Source of the DNA: Lysinibacter sp. HNR
GTDB lineage: Bacteria > Actinomycetota > Actinomycetes > Actinomycetales > Microbacteriaceae
Reading direction: 5' to 3'
Assembly: GCF_029760935.1 (NCBI RefSeq)
Contig: NZ_CP121684.1
Span: forward strand, 2,232,001 to 2,296,000
Length of the DNA: 64,000 bases
Shown one piece after another: positions 9,567-17,965 of this stretch. Made by a program: the position numbers and the translations under genes. Every line of letters begins with the position of its first letter. Position 1 is the stretch's first letter. The notes under the pieces were generated by a model. The model had not been told where the DNA came from and made no database searches. It saw only the letters and a list, made by a program, of their open reading frames with translations.

Positions 9567-9872
9567 ATGGAGATGAACTTGAGGCAGCGGGTCGCGGCCG
9601 AGCTTCGCGCCGAGATGGGGTTCCAAAAATTGTCAATCAATGACCTGGGAACCCACCTTGGGGTGGGGTATAAGGCTGCAAAACGTCGTTACGACGGAAA
9701 CCAAGAGCTTTCCCTGGATGAACTTGAGTCCGCTTCTACCTGGCTTGACTGCTCTATAGCGCAGCTCACCACAGGGAACCGCGATCGCGACGCATCGCCA
9801 ATTGTCTCGAAACCAATGAAAAGGCTCGGCACTAACGCATCGGGCCAGACACGCCCCTTGAAAGAAGGCTAA
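9567..9872 (+). CDS. Cro-like HTH protein
   Basis: A 101-residue protein with an N-terminal XRE-type HTH (about 10-65: LSINDLGTHLGVGYKAAKRR, then LSLDELESASTWLDCSI). It is the first rightward gene of the prophage, directly after the operator. No good ribosome binding site precedes ATG 9567, and the message may be leaderless. ATG 9573 is an alternative. Likely an early antirepressor/Cro counterpart. Confidence 0.7.
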   Translation: MEMNLRQRVAAELRAEMGFQKLSINDLGTHLGVGYKAAKRRYDGNQELSLDELESASTWLDCSIAQLTTGNRDRDASPIVSKPMKRLGTNASGQTRPLKEG

Positions 9873-9874
9873 TC

Positions 9875-10183
9875 ATGTCCGCTGCTACTTTACCTATATC
9901 TCGCCCCTCTGATCCAGGGACGAGCAACCAGGCTCCGTCCGAGCCTGTCATAACAGAGCTCCAAGGGAAGGTGATGCAGCTCTTTATAACACGCTCCTTT
10001 GGCATGACTGATTCAGAACTGGGACAGCTTTTTGTAAAAACACATCCCGAGTGCCGCATCCACCCAGACACCCCGCGGAAGCGCCGAAGCGAGCTTACAA
10101 ACCTCGGATTGCTCCGCGATTCAGGCGCTCGCCGCAAAAATCAGTATGGAAAAAACGAGACTGTTTGGGGGGTCGTAACATGA
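9875..10183 (+). CDS. phage winged-helix-like hypothetical protein
   Basis: 102 residues, preceded by AGAAGG. Its middle part (SFGMTDSELG, TPRKRRSELTNLGLLRDSG) reads like a winged-helix DNA-binding fold of the MarR type common in actinophage early regions. Starts two bases after the Cro-like stop and overlaps the next small gene as ATGA. No specific function recognised. Confidence 0.65.
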   Translation: MSAATLPISRPSDPGTSNQAPSEPVITELQGKVMQLFITRSFGMTDSELGQLFVKTHPECRIHPDTPRKRRSELTNLGLLRDSGARRKNQYGKNETVWGVVT

Positions 10184-10320
10184 ACCCCCGCTACTTGCGA
10201 AAGCTCGATTGGAAACCCTTGGGAAGACCTCTGCCCTTCTATTGCCCAGACATGATGAAACATCTGCTCCCTCAGGAGCTTCAATCTCGCCTCTCACGGT
10301 GGTGGTATTCGTGGAGTTAA
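10180..10320 (+). CDS. small phage protein, translationally coupled
   Basis: 46 codons starting at the ATGA overlap with the preceding gene. It is basic and Trp/Pro-containing (RKLDWKPLGRPLPFYCPDMM). Nothing recognisable. The coupling and phage context are the only support. Confidence 0.45.
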   Translation: MNPRYLRKLDWKPLGRPLPFYCPDMMKHLLPQELQSRLSRWWYSWS

Positions 10321-10881
10321 ATGCACTAGGGGTTAGCTACAGCGCTGTCTAAAACAAGTCGCTAGGTGAAGATAAGCAAATGGGTGAAGACACTTAAGCC
10401 AAGAGGCCCCATTCATATCCCCGAATCGACAGGGGCGACCACATCTGCGCAGAGACAAAGGCCCTATGGCACCCCTTTGACACTTTCCCTCCTCAACCAA
10501 CTCCATCGAGCTCTTATTAGGGCGAAATGCTTACACAGGTTGCAATGGTGTGCCGTTTCCCAACGGGGTCAGTAAATTCTCAGCTCGTGGTGCGCTCACA
10601 GATCGGCCACAGGCACAGGGCAAAAGCCCTTCTCATAAATACATACGTTTCGTGAGCCGTGAGGACGCACCTTGAGGGTGTGGCGGGCGGCACCCACTAG
10701 CTGGGTCAGGCAGAGGACATCCCCCAAGACCACGAAATGATTTAAATCTATGGCCCGGCATGTCCCGGTGACCATACACGCGATGAACGTACGGGTTTTC
10801 TGGGTTCGATACCCAGCGTCGCACAGCGATACAAGTGAGAGGCCTACCAATCGGCGGGACCTCATTAGAAAGGTACATAAA
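10321..10881. other. phage early region with no supported gene
   Basis: About 560 bases. Several short frames are open on both strands, but none has a good ribosome binding site or a recognisable product. A 5-bp stem with a TTCGATA loop at 10800-10816 resembles a tRNA T-arm, but no matching acceptor, D-arm or anticodon arm can be drawn. It may be decayed phage genes or a noncoding RNA. Confidence 0.4.
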
Positions 10882-11091
10882 ATGAACGCAAGGATAAGGC
10901 CCCAAGATGCCCGCACGGGTAAGGGCATTCCCACAGATGGGAAAGATCCTCGTGAGCTCCCTTTTCTGACGGAGTACACGGCGCGGCACAATCAAGACTC
11001 TCTGTCCGACTTACCGAGAGATTTTTCCCCGACAGAAGAAAGATGTCTTTCTCCTCGCTCGTTTTCGAGATACGGATGGGTGGCAATATGA
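10882..11091 (+). CDS. hypothetical phage protein
   Basis: 69 residues from an ATG preceded by AGAAAGG at good spacing. Charged, with no recognised domain. Ends in an ATGA overlap with a further 35-codon frame (11088-11195). Confidence 0.45.
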   Translation: MNARIRPQDARTGKGIPTDGKDPRELPFLTEYTARHNQDSLSDLPRDFSPTEERCLSPRSFSRYGWVAI

Positions 11092-11195
11092 GCACCTGCC
11101 GTTACTACGCCCCCACCCGTGGCGGCATGAGGAACATTAAAAACCTGCTACCCGCCTCGCTATCATCACCCCGCCTAAGACCCGCAAAAACGTAA
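11088..11195 (+). CDS. very small phage frame
   Basis: 35 codons (begins MSTCRYYAPTRGG), basic, starting at the ATGA overlap with the upstream gene. Only the coupling supports it. Confidence 0.3.
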   Translation: MSTCRYYAPTRGGMRNIKNLLPASLSSPRLRPAKT

Positions 11196-11269
11196 ACGGT
11201 GACTACTGACCGACGAGCGACGGAGAGAAATCATGGAACCAATTTTTAAGAATAAGGAGAAAAATATCA

Positions 11270-12097
11270 ATGGCAAAAGACGACCGGCTCTATGGACGCT
11301 TTACCCTTGACTTTGCTGACAGTCCCAAAATTGCGCCGTTATCAGATGGTGCCTTTCGGGCGCTTGTAGAGATGGCACTTTATTCTCGGCGAATGCTGTC
11401 CGATGGTTTTATATCAGAGCGAGTAGCTGGCAAATTTTGGCAGGTGTCAGACGTTGACGAGCTGTGTAGTAACGACCCTGAACGCCCATCTTTACAACGA
11501 GTTTCCGGGGGTTTTATGATCCATGACTTTTCGGAACATCAAACAACTAAGGCAGACATTGAGGCAAAGCGGGAAGCGGGACGCAAAGGCGGGCTGGCAA
11601 AAGCTAGCAGGAATATAGCACTAGCTACAGATGTGCTCCAGCAAAAATCTAACGCTACCCTAGCTAAGACAGAGACAGAGACAATAACTACTTCTAACGA
11701 AGTAGTTAATAACCCTCCTACCCCCTTAGGTAAGGGAGGTCGAAAAACGTCATCCTCCCACGGAGAACGACTCTCCGAGACGTGGAAACCGAGCGACGAT
11801 TCCATCGCCGCAATCACATCCGAGCACCCCGGGTTTGACTACCAGTCCGAACACAAAGTTTTTGCTGACTATTGGGCCAGCGTGCCGGGGCAAAAGGGTA
11901 AAAAACTCAGCTGGGACTCCACCTGGCGCAACTGGATGCGCCGTGCCGCGCGGCAATCATATTCTCCATCACGGGCACCCCTGCGGAGAATCACAAATGC
12001 CGAAACCGCCTTGCAGCAGCATCACAAGCTATTTGGAGGTGACAGTTATGACGAAGGAAGAGATTTCGCGGCTCCTCGTGCGAGCGTCGGCAATTGA
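11270..12097 (+). CDS. phage replication protein (DnaD/replisome-organiser-like)
   Basis: 275 residues preceded by AAGGAG. The N-terminal ~95 residues (RLYGRFTLDFADSPKIAPLS, AFRALVEMALYSRR) match the winged-helix N-domain of phage replication initiators. A Lys/Gly-rich hinge (GRKGGLAKAS) follows, then a low-complexity linker. The C-terminus (FADYWASVPGQKGKKLSWDS, TWRNWMR) is typical of actinophage replication proteins. Overlaps the loader-like gene by 50 bases. Family call from pattern memory. Confidence 0.7.
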   Translation: MAKDDRLYGRFTLDFADSPKIAPLSDGAFRALVEMALYSRRMLSDGFISERVAGKFWQVSDVDELCSNDPERPSLQRVSGGFMIHDFSEHQTTKADIEAKREAGRKGGLAKASRNIALATDVLQQKSNATLAKTETETITTSNEVVNNPPTPLGKGGRKTSSSHGERLSETWKPSDDSIAAITSEHPGFDYQSEHKVFADYWASVPGQKGKKLSWDSTWRNWMRRAARQSYSPSRAPLRRITNAETALQQHHKLFGGDSYDEGRDFAAPRASVGN

Positions 12098-12386
12098 TAA
12101 TCGCCAGGTCACACCCCTCGCGATTGAAGCGTGGTGGGAGGTTCTTGAACAAGTCGACTACGGCGACGCGGTGGAGGCACTGAGGCGCTTTCGACAGGCA
12201 TCGGACGCATGGCTACAGCCCGCCCACATCATGGCTGGCGTTCGGGCCTTGTGGTCAGAGCACGCCAGGGCTAGGCGAATAGCAGCATCACGTGAACCGG
12301 CACCTCTCATACCGCTCTCGACAAAGCCGCCTAATTGGCGGGAAATGTACGAGGCGGCGAGACGCGGGGTTGATCCAAACGGATAA
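12048..12386 (+). CDS. probable phage helicase loader (G39P-like)
   Basis: 112 residues with GGAGG upstream of the ATG. The pattern of helices (AIDNRQVTPLAIEAWWEVLE, YGDAVEALRRF, LQPAHIMAGVRAL) is that of the helicase-loader/inhibitor domain of phage G39P. It sits directly after the initiator-like gene, as an initiator-loader pair would. The longer upstream frame is the shadow of the preceding gene. Confidence 0.65.
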   Translation: MTKEEISRLLVRASAIDNRQVTPLAIEAWWEVLEQVDYGDAVEALRRFRQASDAWLQPAHIMAGVRALWSEHARARRIAASREPAPLIPLSTKPPNWREMYEAARRGVDPNG

Positions 12387-12605
12387 CCTCGCATTATTTT
12401 TATCCGCTCACCCCAAGAACACGGGGGGTAATCTGCTCGGCAACCTCATCACAGCGCAGTCTGAACATTTTTGATACAGCAAGCACATCGCCGCACGATT
12501 ATCGATCACAAGAACCGCTGCGCCGCCTCACACAAAACACTTACTCATCACAAATGGCCAATTCGCAACATTTTTAGAAATATTAGGAAGCTAGGCAAGC
12601 AATAA

Positions 12606-12863
12606 ATGACAGGCAAAAATAAAGGCATCTCACTCATTACCGGGGACGCGGTATACACCCCACCTCCGCTCAGAGGGGACCCACACAACACAGACCATAT
12701 CTGCGGTCGATGCCGAACCCCCTGGGGGCGTAGTGCCCTTACGTGCCCGGCGGAGGCCGAGGTAATAACCACCAAGATCGACCCGATCTTTCCCACACTG
12801 ACCCGAGCCATGGCCGCGCACAAGAGGCACGCTGAGCATACAGAGGAGAGCGGAAATGAGTGA
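12606..12863 (+). CDS. small phage protein with CxxC
   Basis: 85 residues with an ICGRC...C pattern (about 33-48) suggesting a half zinc site. The ribosome binding site is weak (AGGAAG is 14 bases away). Overlaps the start of the next gene by 8 bases. Function unknown. Confidence 0.45.
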   Translation: MTGKNKGISLITGDAVYTPPPLRGDPHNTDHICGRCRTPWGRSALTCPAEAEVITTKIDPIFPTLTRAMAAHKRHAEHTEESGNE

Positions 12864-13605
12864 CAGCGTTTTGTGTGCTCGTCACTGTGGCGGGTACGCG
12901 ACGGAGGGTCTGCTCTGCCGCACATGTTGGGGCCGTATTCTCTGGCAACTAGACCATCTCCCCGCACTGACCGGACAGATCAGAGATCAGATCACACCGA
13001 GGATCACCAGTCGAGTGAATGAGCCGGTGAGCGGTACGAAAGAAAATCCTCTACCGTTCCGCCTACAGGCTATGGAGGACTCGTCCAGCCTCTTCTCTCA
13101 GCTCTGCGATTGGGCTGTTTATTGGGCTGGTGCTATGGGTATCCGCCCTGCCTGGCCTCTGGTAAAGCTCGCAGAACGACAGCAGGACGCTCAGGGCATC
13201 CCCACAGCATGGGACGGACAAAAAACTGCAGAGATCGCGGGCGAGATCGCGCGATGGCTCGTCGCTCACCATCCCAGTATTGTCTACCTGCCCGCCGCCG
13301 TCGCCTACCACGATGACCTGGTTGATTTAATGCGCCGCTACGGTAGGCGCTACCAGGGCACCAGACGATTACGGAAACGCATGTGCGTAATCTGCCTGAG
13401 CTACCGGGTGACAGCGGTTACCGCACCCGGCGGCAAGATTGCGGTGCAGTGCGAGAAATGCGGGGCGGATTACCCCATGGAGGAGGCGATAGGAGAACTC
13501 TATGACCAGATGGTTAACGCTACACCAGGCAGGACGCTTAGTGGGACGCAGCAAACGGACGATGCGTTACTGGGTGGCCTCGGGGATGCCCACCAAGCGC
13601 CGTGA
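12856..13605 (+). CDS. zinc-finger-like phage protein
   Basis: 249 residues, with a good AGAGGAG site. Two Cys clusters are visible: an N-terminal CxxxC...CxxC (residues about 7-23) and a C-terminal CVIC...CEKCGADYP (about 176-201). Proteins with this two-knuckle layout are frequent in actinophage genomes between replication and packaging genes. No enzymatic motif seen. Confidence 0.65.
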   Translation: MSDSVLCARHCGGYATEGLLCRTCWGRILWQLDHLPALTGQIRDQITPRITSRVNEPVSGTKENPLPFRLQAMEDSSSLFSQLCDWAVYWAGAMGIRPAWPLVKLAERQQDAQGIPTAWDGQKTAEIAGEIARWLVAHHPSIVYLPAAVAYHDDLVDLMRRYGRRYQGTRRLRKRMCVICLSYRVTAVTAPGGKIAVQCEKCGADYPMEEAIGELYDQMVNATPGRTLSGTQQTDDALLGGLGDAHQAP

Positions 13606-13732
13606 AGACGGTGTACACCTGGTACGAGAGGACGTAGCACTAGCAACGCTACGCGCCAAGACGCTTGCTAATCCGGTGCATCAGTGGAGGCTCAGACAGG
13701 CTCTATACGAAAAAGAGGAGACGTATAAATAA
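13502..13732 (+). CDS. excisionase/MerR-type HTH protein
   Basis: 76 residues with GGAGAA upstream of the ATG. The sequence LTLHQAGRLVGRSKRTMRYW is a winged-helix HTH of the excisionase (HTH_17) type, with a wing at GVHLVRED. Overlaps the preceding gene by about 100 bases in another frame. It could be an excisionase or a small phage regulator. It is the last gene before the missing head module. Confidence 0.65.
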   Translation: MTRWLTLHQAGRLVGRSKRTMRYWVASGMPTKRREDGVHLVREDVALATLRAKTLANPVHQWRLRQALYEKEETYK

Positions 13733-14135
13733 AAGTTGAATGTGCTTAATATCGGCCCACCCGTCTACACTGAGGCAACCCTCCAGGGAGCCAAAAGACC
13801 TGCACGACACGCCCGAGAACGAAGCTACTTGACGAGGGAGTGTTTGCACCCCGTAACGTTATAAGTGGGCAAGTGTGAGGGACACCGCAGGATTACTCGT
13901 TTCTGAGAGCCATCCCGCGTCGCTCCAGTCATTGCATCAGGCGTCTAAGTCCTTGGAGGCTGCTTCCCCTGCATTGTCGCTACGATTCGGGCGGCTACTG
14001 CGGGCGGGGCTGCTTCGGGGACGGCCACCTTGTCGTCTGTAACAGATTCTCTCTGAGTGCACCACCCGGGCAGTCAGACCTTGTCCGTATACGACACCTC
14101 ATCAATCAACCATCACACAGAAAGGGGCCGTCCTT
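13733..14135. other. scar where the phage head module should be
   Basis: 403 bases without an intact gene. One plus-strand frame ending near 14060 gives a protein-like stretch (VATIRAATAGGAASGTATLS, then a stop soon after), preceded by a stop codon. This fits the tail of a deleted structural gene. Terminase, portal, protease, capsid and head-tail connector genes would lie between the HTH gene and the tail tube gene, but are absent. Confidence 0.5.
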
Positions 14136-14717
14136 ATGGGAGCTCCAAATGCAAAAAATGTCGCGGTCGGTAAGCCGCAAGCTAAAGGTGCGATCTTCGT
14201 AGCCCCCGACGGAACAGCTGTTCCCACTGACGCGATAGCCCCCCTGAGCCCATCATTCGCGGGCCTGGGGTATATCCATACTGACGGGCTAAACAACTCC
14301 ATTACCACTGAAAACACGAGTGTGCTCGCCTGGGGAGGTGACGAAGTTCTCAATGAACGCACTAGTCGATCTGAGACGTTCTCTTTCCAGGCAATCGAGA
14401 ACAGCGTGGAGGTCATGAAACAGGTTTTCGGCCCTGAAAACGTGACCGGAACCGGCAACACAATCACGGTCAGGCACAACAACAAAGAATTCCCCGAGCA
14501 TGTTTACGTGTTTGAGCTTGGTCTTGGCCCCGACCGCGTGCGTCGCATCGTCGTGCCTCGCGCAAAAGTCACCGAGGTGGGCGAAATGATCTACATCGAT
14601 GGCGAGCCGATTGGGTACCCGATCACGCTGTCAGCTCTTCCCGATGCGAATGGAGACACGGCCATTGTGTACGATGCCGCCGTAATCGCAGTCGCCCCCG
14701 AGGGCGAAAGCTCCTAA
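14136..14717 (+). CDS. major tail (tube) protein
   Basis: 193 residues with AGAAAGG upstream. It starts with an Ala/Gly-rich segment and a GAIFVAPDGTAVPTDAIAPL motif typical of actinophage tail tube proteins. Features such as LGYIHTDGL, a Trp-Gly-Gly loop and an EVMKQVFG motif follow. It is directly upstream of the frameshifting tail chaperones and the tape measure gene, the usual siphovirus order. Confidence 0.85.
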   Translation: MGAPNAKNVAVGKPQAKGAIFVAPDGTAVPTDAIAPLSPSFAGLGYIHTDGLNNSITTENTSVLAWGGDEVLNERTSRSETFSFQAIENSVEVMKQVFGPENVTGTGNTITVRHNNKEFPEHVYVFELGLGPDRVRRIVVPRAKVTEVGEMIYIDGEPIGYPITLSALPDANGDTAIVYDAAVIAVAPEGESS

Positions 14718-14826
14718 CCCACTGACCGGTGGGGTGAGGCAATACCGCCGTGCCCACCTCACCCCACCACCCTTTCCTGTTATCACTGGGCGCGGCACCC
14801 ACGTCACACTATTGAGAGGCACAGCC

Positions 14827-15093
14827 ATGACATTCGTCGTACCAAAGCACGCACCGACCGCAGCGCCGTTTGAGGTTAAACTCCCCTCCCGCAAGACACC
14901 GATCGCTATCGCATCCGCTGAGGACGTGCTGACCGGAGAAACCATGGCCCAGATGAGCGCCGGTGATTTCTCGTTTTTCTACGATCTTTTTGACGAAAAA
15001 GACAGGGCCGCGGTACGCGCTCTTCACATCAAAACCCAACTTGTACCCTTGGTTAAGGCGTGGAGCGGTGACGAGGGAAAATCAGACAGCTAG
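14827..15093 (+). CDS. tail assembly chaperone (gpG-like), unshifted product
   Basis: 88 residues (starts MTFVVPKHAPTAAPFEV). It lies between the tail tube and tape measure genes and ends just after a canonical slippery heptamer. In siphophages this protein binds the tape measure and chaperones tail assembly together with a frameshifted longer form. Confidence 0.8.
   Translation: MTFVVPKHAPTAAPFEVKLPSRKTPIAIASAEDVLTGETMAQMSAGDFSFFYDLFDEKDRAAVRALHIKTQLVPLVKAWSGDEGKSDS
15075..15081 (+). promoter_or_regulatory. programmed -1 frameshift site GGGAAAA
   Basis: The heptamer is read as G GGA AAA in the frame of the gpG-like gene, four codons before its stop. Slipping back one base opens a 132-codon frame to 15479. 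Type, position and direction match the conserved G/GT frameshift of siphovirus tails. Confidence 0.85.
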
Positions 15094-15479
15094 CCTACCT
15101 CCTAGCAACATACCCCACAGAGGTAGAGTACGAACTCATAAAAGCCCGGGGACGCATCCGATATATTGGAACCCCCGGTTTCTCGTGGCATGATGCCTGG
15201 GTAATATGCGTCATGTGCTCTGAGGAGTCTGCGCTGTATAGCAAGCTCGCTGACAGTGAGGGGTGGACGCGCAGCCAACATCTGCTGGCTCTCATTTTCG
15301 ATGCGATCCAGTACAACACCTTCTCGCGCCATGCTAAACGCGGTGCGCGCAAACCCGACCCGATGCCACGCCCGGGCGTTACAAGCCCTCACGAAAAAAC
15401 TACGGTGCGCTCAGTAGCAATGACCTCCGAGGACTATGACAATTTCCTCGCGAGACCGCGCCACACACTCACTACCTAG
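15081..15479 (+). CDS. tail assembly chaperone frameshift extension (gpGT-like)
   Basis: This open frame has no upstream start codon of its own and is entered by the -1 shift at 15075-15081. The fusion (14827 to 15479) is about 217 residues. The extension contains YLLATYPTEVEYELIKARGR, a WHDAWVICV segment and a polar C-terminus. A reader that starts at ATG 15213 would miss its first 44 residues. Confidence 0.8.
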   Translation: MRQLAYLLATYPTEVEYELIKARGRIRYIGTPGFSWHDAWVICVMCSEESALYSKLADSEGWTRSQHLLALIFDAIQYNTFSRHAKRGARKPDPMPRPGVTSPHEKTTVRSVAMTSEDYDNFLARPRHTLTT

Positions 15480-15523
15480 CCCCACCCCGAGTGGGGCTCT
15501 TTTACACCCACGGGGGATGATCG

Positions 15524-17965
15524 ATGTCTACAAAAATCGCAGCGGCCTATATTCCTGTGGTCCCCTCTATGAAGGGTGTCGCATCCACAGTCACCCGTGA
15601 GCTGAGTCGTATCAATACCACTGCAATCGGCCGCAAAATGGGTAAACAACTCAGTCGGGGTATTGGACAATCACTGAAAGGTGTTGGGAAGATTCTCTCA
15701 GACACCGGCAGTGAGGTCACCAGCAAGATAACAAAACCTGCGCTTGCGGCAGGGAAGGCAGTGGCCACGATCGCTGAAGGACTCAGCCTCAAAAGCCTCG
15801 TTGACATTGATAACGCCCGGGAAAAGCTCACCGGTCTTGGACATGATGCTGCCACTGTACAGCGCATCATGGACAACGCTCTTGCTTCTGTCCAAGGGAC
15901 CAGCTTCGGAGTCGGAGAGGCGGCTAGTGCTGCGGCTGGCGCTGTGGCCGCAGGAATTACGCCGGGACAAGACCTCGCTCGAATTTTGATGCTTACCGCG
16001 GATGCGGCAATTATCGCCGGAACCGACCTGGCATCGATGGGATTGGTCTTCAACCAGGTTGCAGCCTCGAGCGCTCTTCTGGGCAATGCAATGAGTCAAC
16101 TACAGGACGAGGGTATCCCAGTCCTACAATTTGTGGCGAAAGAAATGGGAGTTACCGCTGGGGAAGCTCGAAGGCTCGCATCTGAGGGTGCGGTCTCCTT
16201 CGAAATTTTTGCTAGCGCAATGGAGAATGGGCTTGGTGGTGCAGCCCTCGCAGCGGGCGATACCTTTATCAGTGCCTTCACAAGCATGATTGCCGCTGTT
16301 GATCAGATTGGAGTAGCCCTTCTCTCAGGAGTATTCCCACAAATTCGCGATGGCTTTACAACTATCGCCTCCGCGATGGAGCAACCCGAAGCTCAGGCAA
16401 AAGTCTGGGGTGGTTCGCTTGGCGAAACCCTCTTCACAGTGATAGGTCATATCCAAACTGTCATTTCATGGTGGAAAACCCTGTTCACCGTGATCGGTGA
16501 TATCCAAACTGTCATTTCGTGGTGGCAAACCCTCTCCGCTGGAATACAGGACTCAATCGGCAAAACCACCGCAGCACTGGGAACAGTGGCTGGAGCCATC
16601 GGACCGGTTGTGAACGAGACCGGAGCGCTTACCAGCGGCCTCGGGGCTGCCTCTACCGCGTTCAAACCGGGACCAACCACGGGCGCGCTCTCAATGCTCC
16701 TCAGCCCTATCGGGCTTGCAGTGGGTGCCTTTGCGGGTCTCATTGCGCTCTCACCAGAGCTTCAATCCTCCTTGGGAGTGGTCTTTGGCATGCTCGGGGA
16801 AGTTTTTGCAGAAATTGGGCAGTATCTGGGGCCCATTATTGCTGATATTGGCTCAACCCTGATGCCCATAATAAATCAACTCGGCAAGGCCGTGGGGGAT
16901 CTCATTGTGGCTTTTATGCCCTTGATTGTCGAAGTTTTTGCTGCGCTCGGCCCGATTATCGGGGTGATCGTGCAGGTTCTCGGAGAACTGCTGGCAGCCC
17001 TGATTCCGGTAGCAACCGAAATCGTAGCTTCGGTCACACCCATCGTGACGCAGCTTGTCGGAGCTTTTCTGCCTCTGATCCCGGTTATTGGCGACCTCGC
17101 AGTACAGCTCGTTGGCGCACTCGTGCCCATCATTCAGCAACTCGCGCCCGTCATCATGCAAGTAATCGAAGCGTTTCTGCCCCTTCTCGGGGTAATTATG
17201 GAGCCGCTCATTGAGCTGGTGGCAGCGCTGATCCCAGCTATCGTACCTCTCATTGGTGTCTTTATGGAATTACTGGATCCCATTCTGGCGCTCCTGACAC
17301 CACTGCTTGATTTGGTCGGTCCTGTTCTGGGGGTTCTCGCCCCGTTAATCACGGCACTCATCGGTACTGCGCTCGGACCTCTCCAGACTGCGTTTCAAGC
17401 CATCGTGCCGATCATTGACGCGGTTGTGAACATGTTTGGCACTAACCTCAAAACCGCAGTGGAAAGCATCACAAAGGTTTTGGGCGGCATTATCGAGTTC
17501 ATCACCGGGGTTTTCACCGGTGATTGGGCGCGTGCGTGGGGCGGGATTGTCGGTATCGTCACAGGACTGTGGGAGGGGGTCACCGGCATCATCAAGAATG
17601 TCATCAATGGGATCATCGACGCTGTTAACGGGATGATCGGTGGCATTAACGACATGATCGGTGGCATCGGCGATGTGATCGGCATCAAAGTGAAAATCGG
17701 AAAAATCCCACGCATGGCCCAGGGCGGAACGGTACTACCAACACCGGGCGGAACACTAGCTGTTTTGGCTGAGGCAGGACGAGCCGAGACAGTGGTTGAT
17801 ACCGGAAAAATGAACGCACTGATGGATATGGTGCTACAGCGCAGAGGAGACCCCGGGGAGCAATCCGTTGTGGTCAATCAGCATATTACGACAGTGCAGG
17901 ATGACCCACGTATTCAAATGCGTATGTGGGGCAGAGAGGCAGGACGGGCGGTGAGAAGCATATGA
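15524..17965 (+). CDS. tail tape measure protein
   Basis: 813 residues, the largest gene of the region. It has an N-terminal tape-measure signature (IPVVPSMKGV), an Ala-rich helical part with TFGVGEAASAA-type motifs, and a very hydrophobic Leu/Ile/Val-rich centre (about 420-640) with many predicted membrane-seeking helices. A Gly/Ile-rich stretch leads to the C-terminal MAQGGTVL region. Length sets tail length; by the usual proportionality this would be roughly 120 nm. Contains an internal tandem duplication (16428-16540). Overlaps the next gene as ATGA. Confidence 0.93.
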   Translation: MSTKIAAAYIPVVPSMKGVASTVTRELSRINTTAIGRKMGKQLSRGIGQSLKGVGKILSDTGSEVTSKITKPALAAGKAVATIAEGLSLKSLVDIDNAREKLTGLGHDAATVQRIMDNALASVQGTSFGVGEAASAAAGAVAAGITPGQDLARILMLTADAAIIAGTDLASMGLVFNQVAASSALLGNAMSQLQDEGIPVLQFVAKEMGVTAGEARRLASEGAVSFEIFASAMENGLGGAALAAGDTFISAFTSMIAAVDQIGVALLSGVFPQIRDGFTTIASAMEQPEAQAKVWGGSLGETLFTVIGHIQTVISWWKTLFTVIGDIQTVISWWQTLSAGIQDSIGKTTAALGTVAGAIGPVVNETGALTSGLGAASTAFKPGPTTGALSMLLSPIGLAVGAFAGLIALSPELQSSLGVVFGMLGEVFAEIGQYLGPIIADIGSTLMPIINQLGKAVGDLIVAFMPLIVEVFAALGPIIGVIVQVLGELLAALIPVATEIVASVTPIVTQLVGAFLPLIPVIGDLAVQLVGALVPIIQQLAPVIMQVIEAFLPLLGVIMEPLIELVAALIPAIVPLIGVFMELLDPILALLTPLLDLVGPVLGVLAPLITALIGTALGPLQTAFQAIVPIIDAVVNMFGTNLKTAVESITKVLGGIIEFITGVFTGDWARAWGGIVGIVTGLWEGVTGIIKNVINGIIDAVNGMIGGINDMIGGIGDVIGIKVKIGKIPRMAQGGTVLPTPGGTLAVLAEAGRAETVVDTGKMNALMDMVLQRRGDPGEQSVVVNQHITTVQDDPRIQMRMWGREAGRAVRSI
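16428..16540 (+). repeat. in-frame tandem duplication inside the tape measure gene
   Basis: Two near-identical units of about 57 bases encode TLFTVIGHIQTVISWWK and then TLFTVIGDIQTVISWWQ. The copies differ at a few bases. Because tape measure length sets tail length, the duplication would lengthen the tail slightly. Confidence 0.8.

Noticed and set aside
10741..10835. Possible tRNA gene around a T-arm-like hairpin
   Set aside because: The GGTTCGATACC loop and stem look right, but no 5' acceptor strand, D-arm or anticodon arm can be paired with it.
10596..10991. Minus-strand frame in the prophage early region
   Set aside because: Runs against the direction of the early operon, has no ribosome binding site and gives no recognisable product.
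15213..15479. Independent gene starting at ATG 15213
   Set aside because: The same frame is open back to the slippery site with conserved-looking sequence, so it is better explained as the frameshift extension of the tail chaperone.
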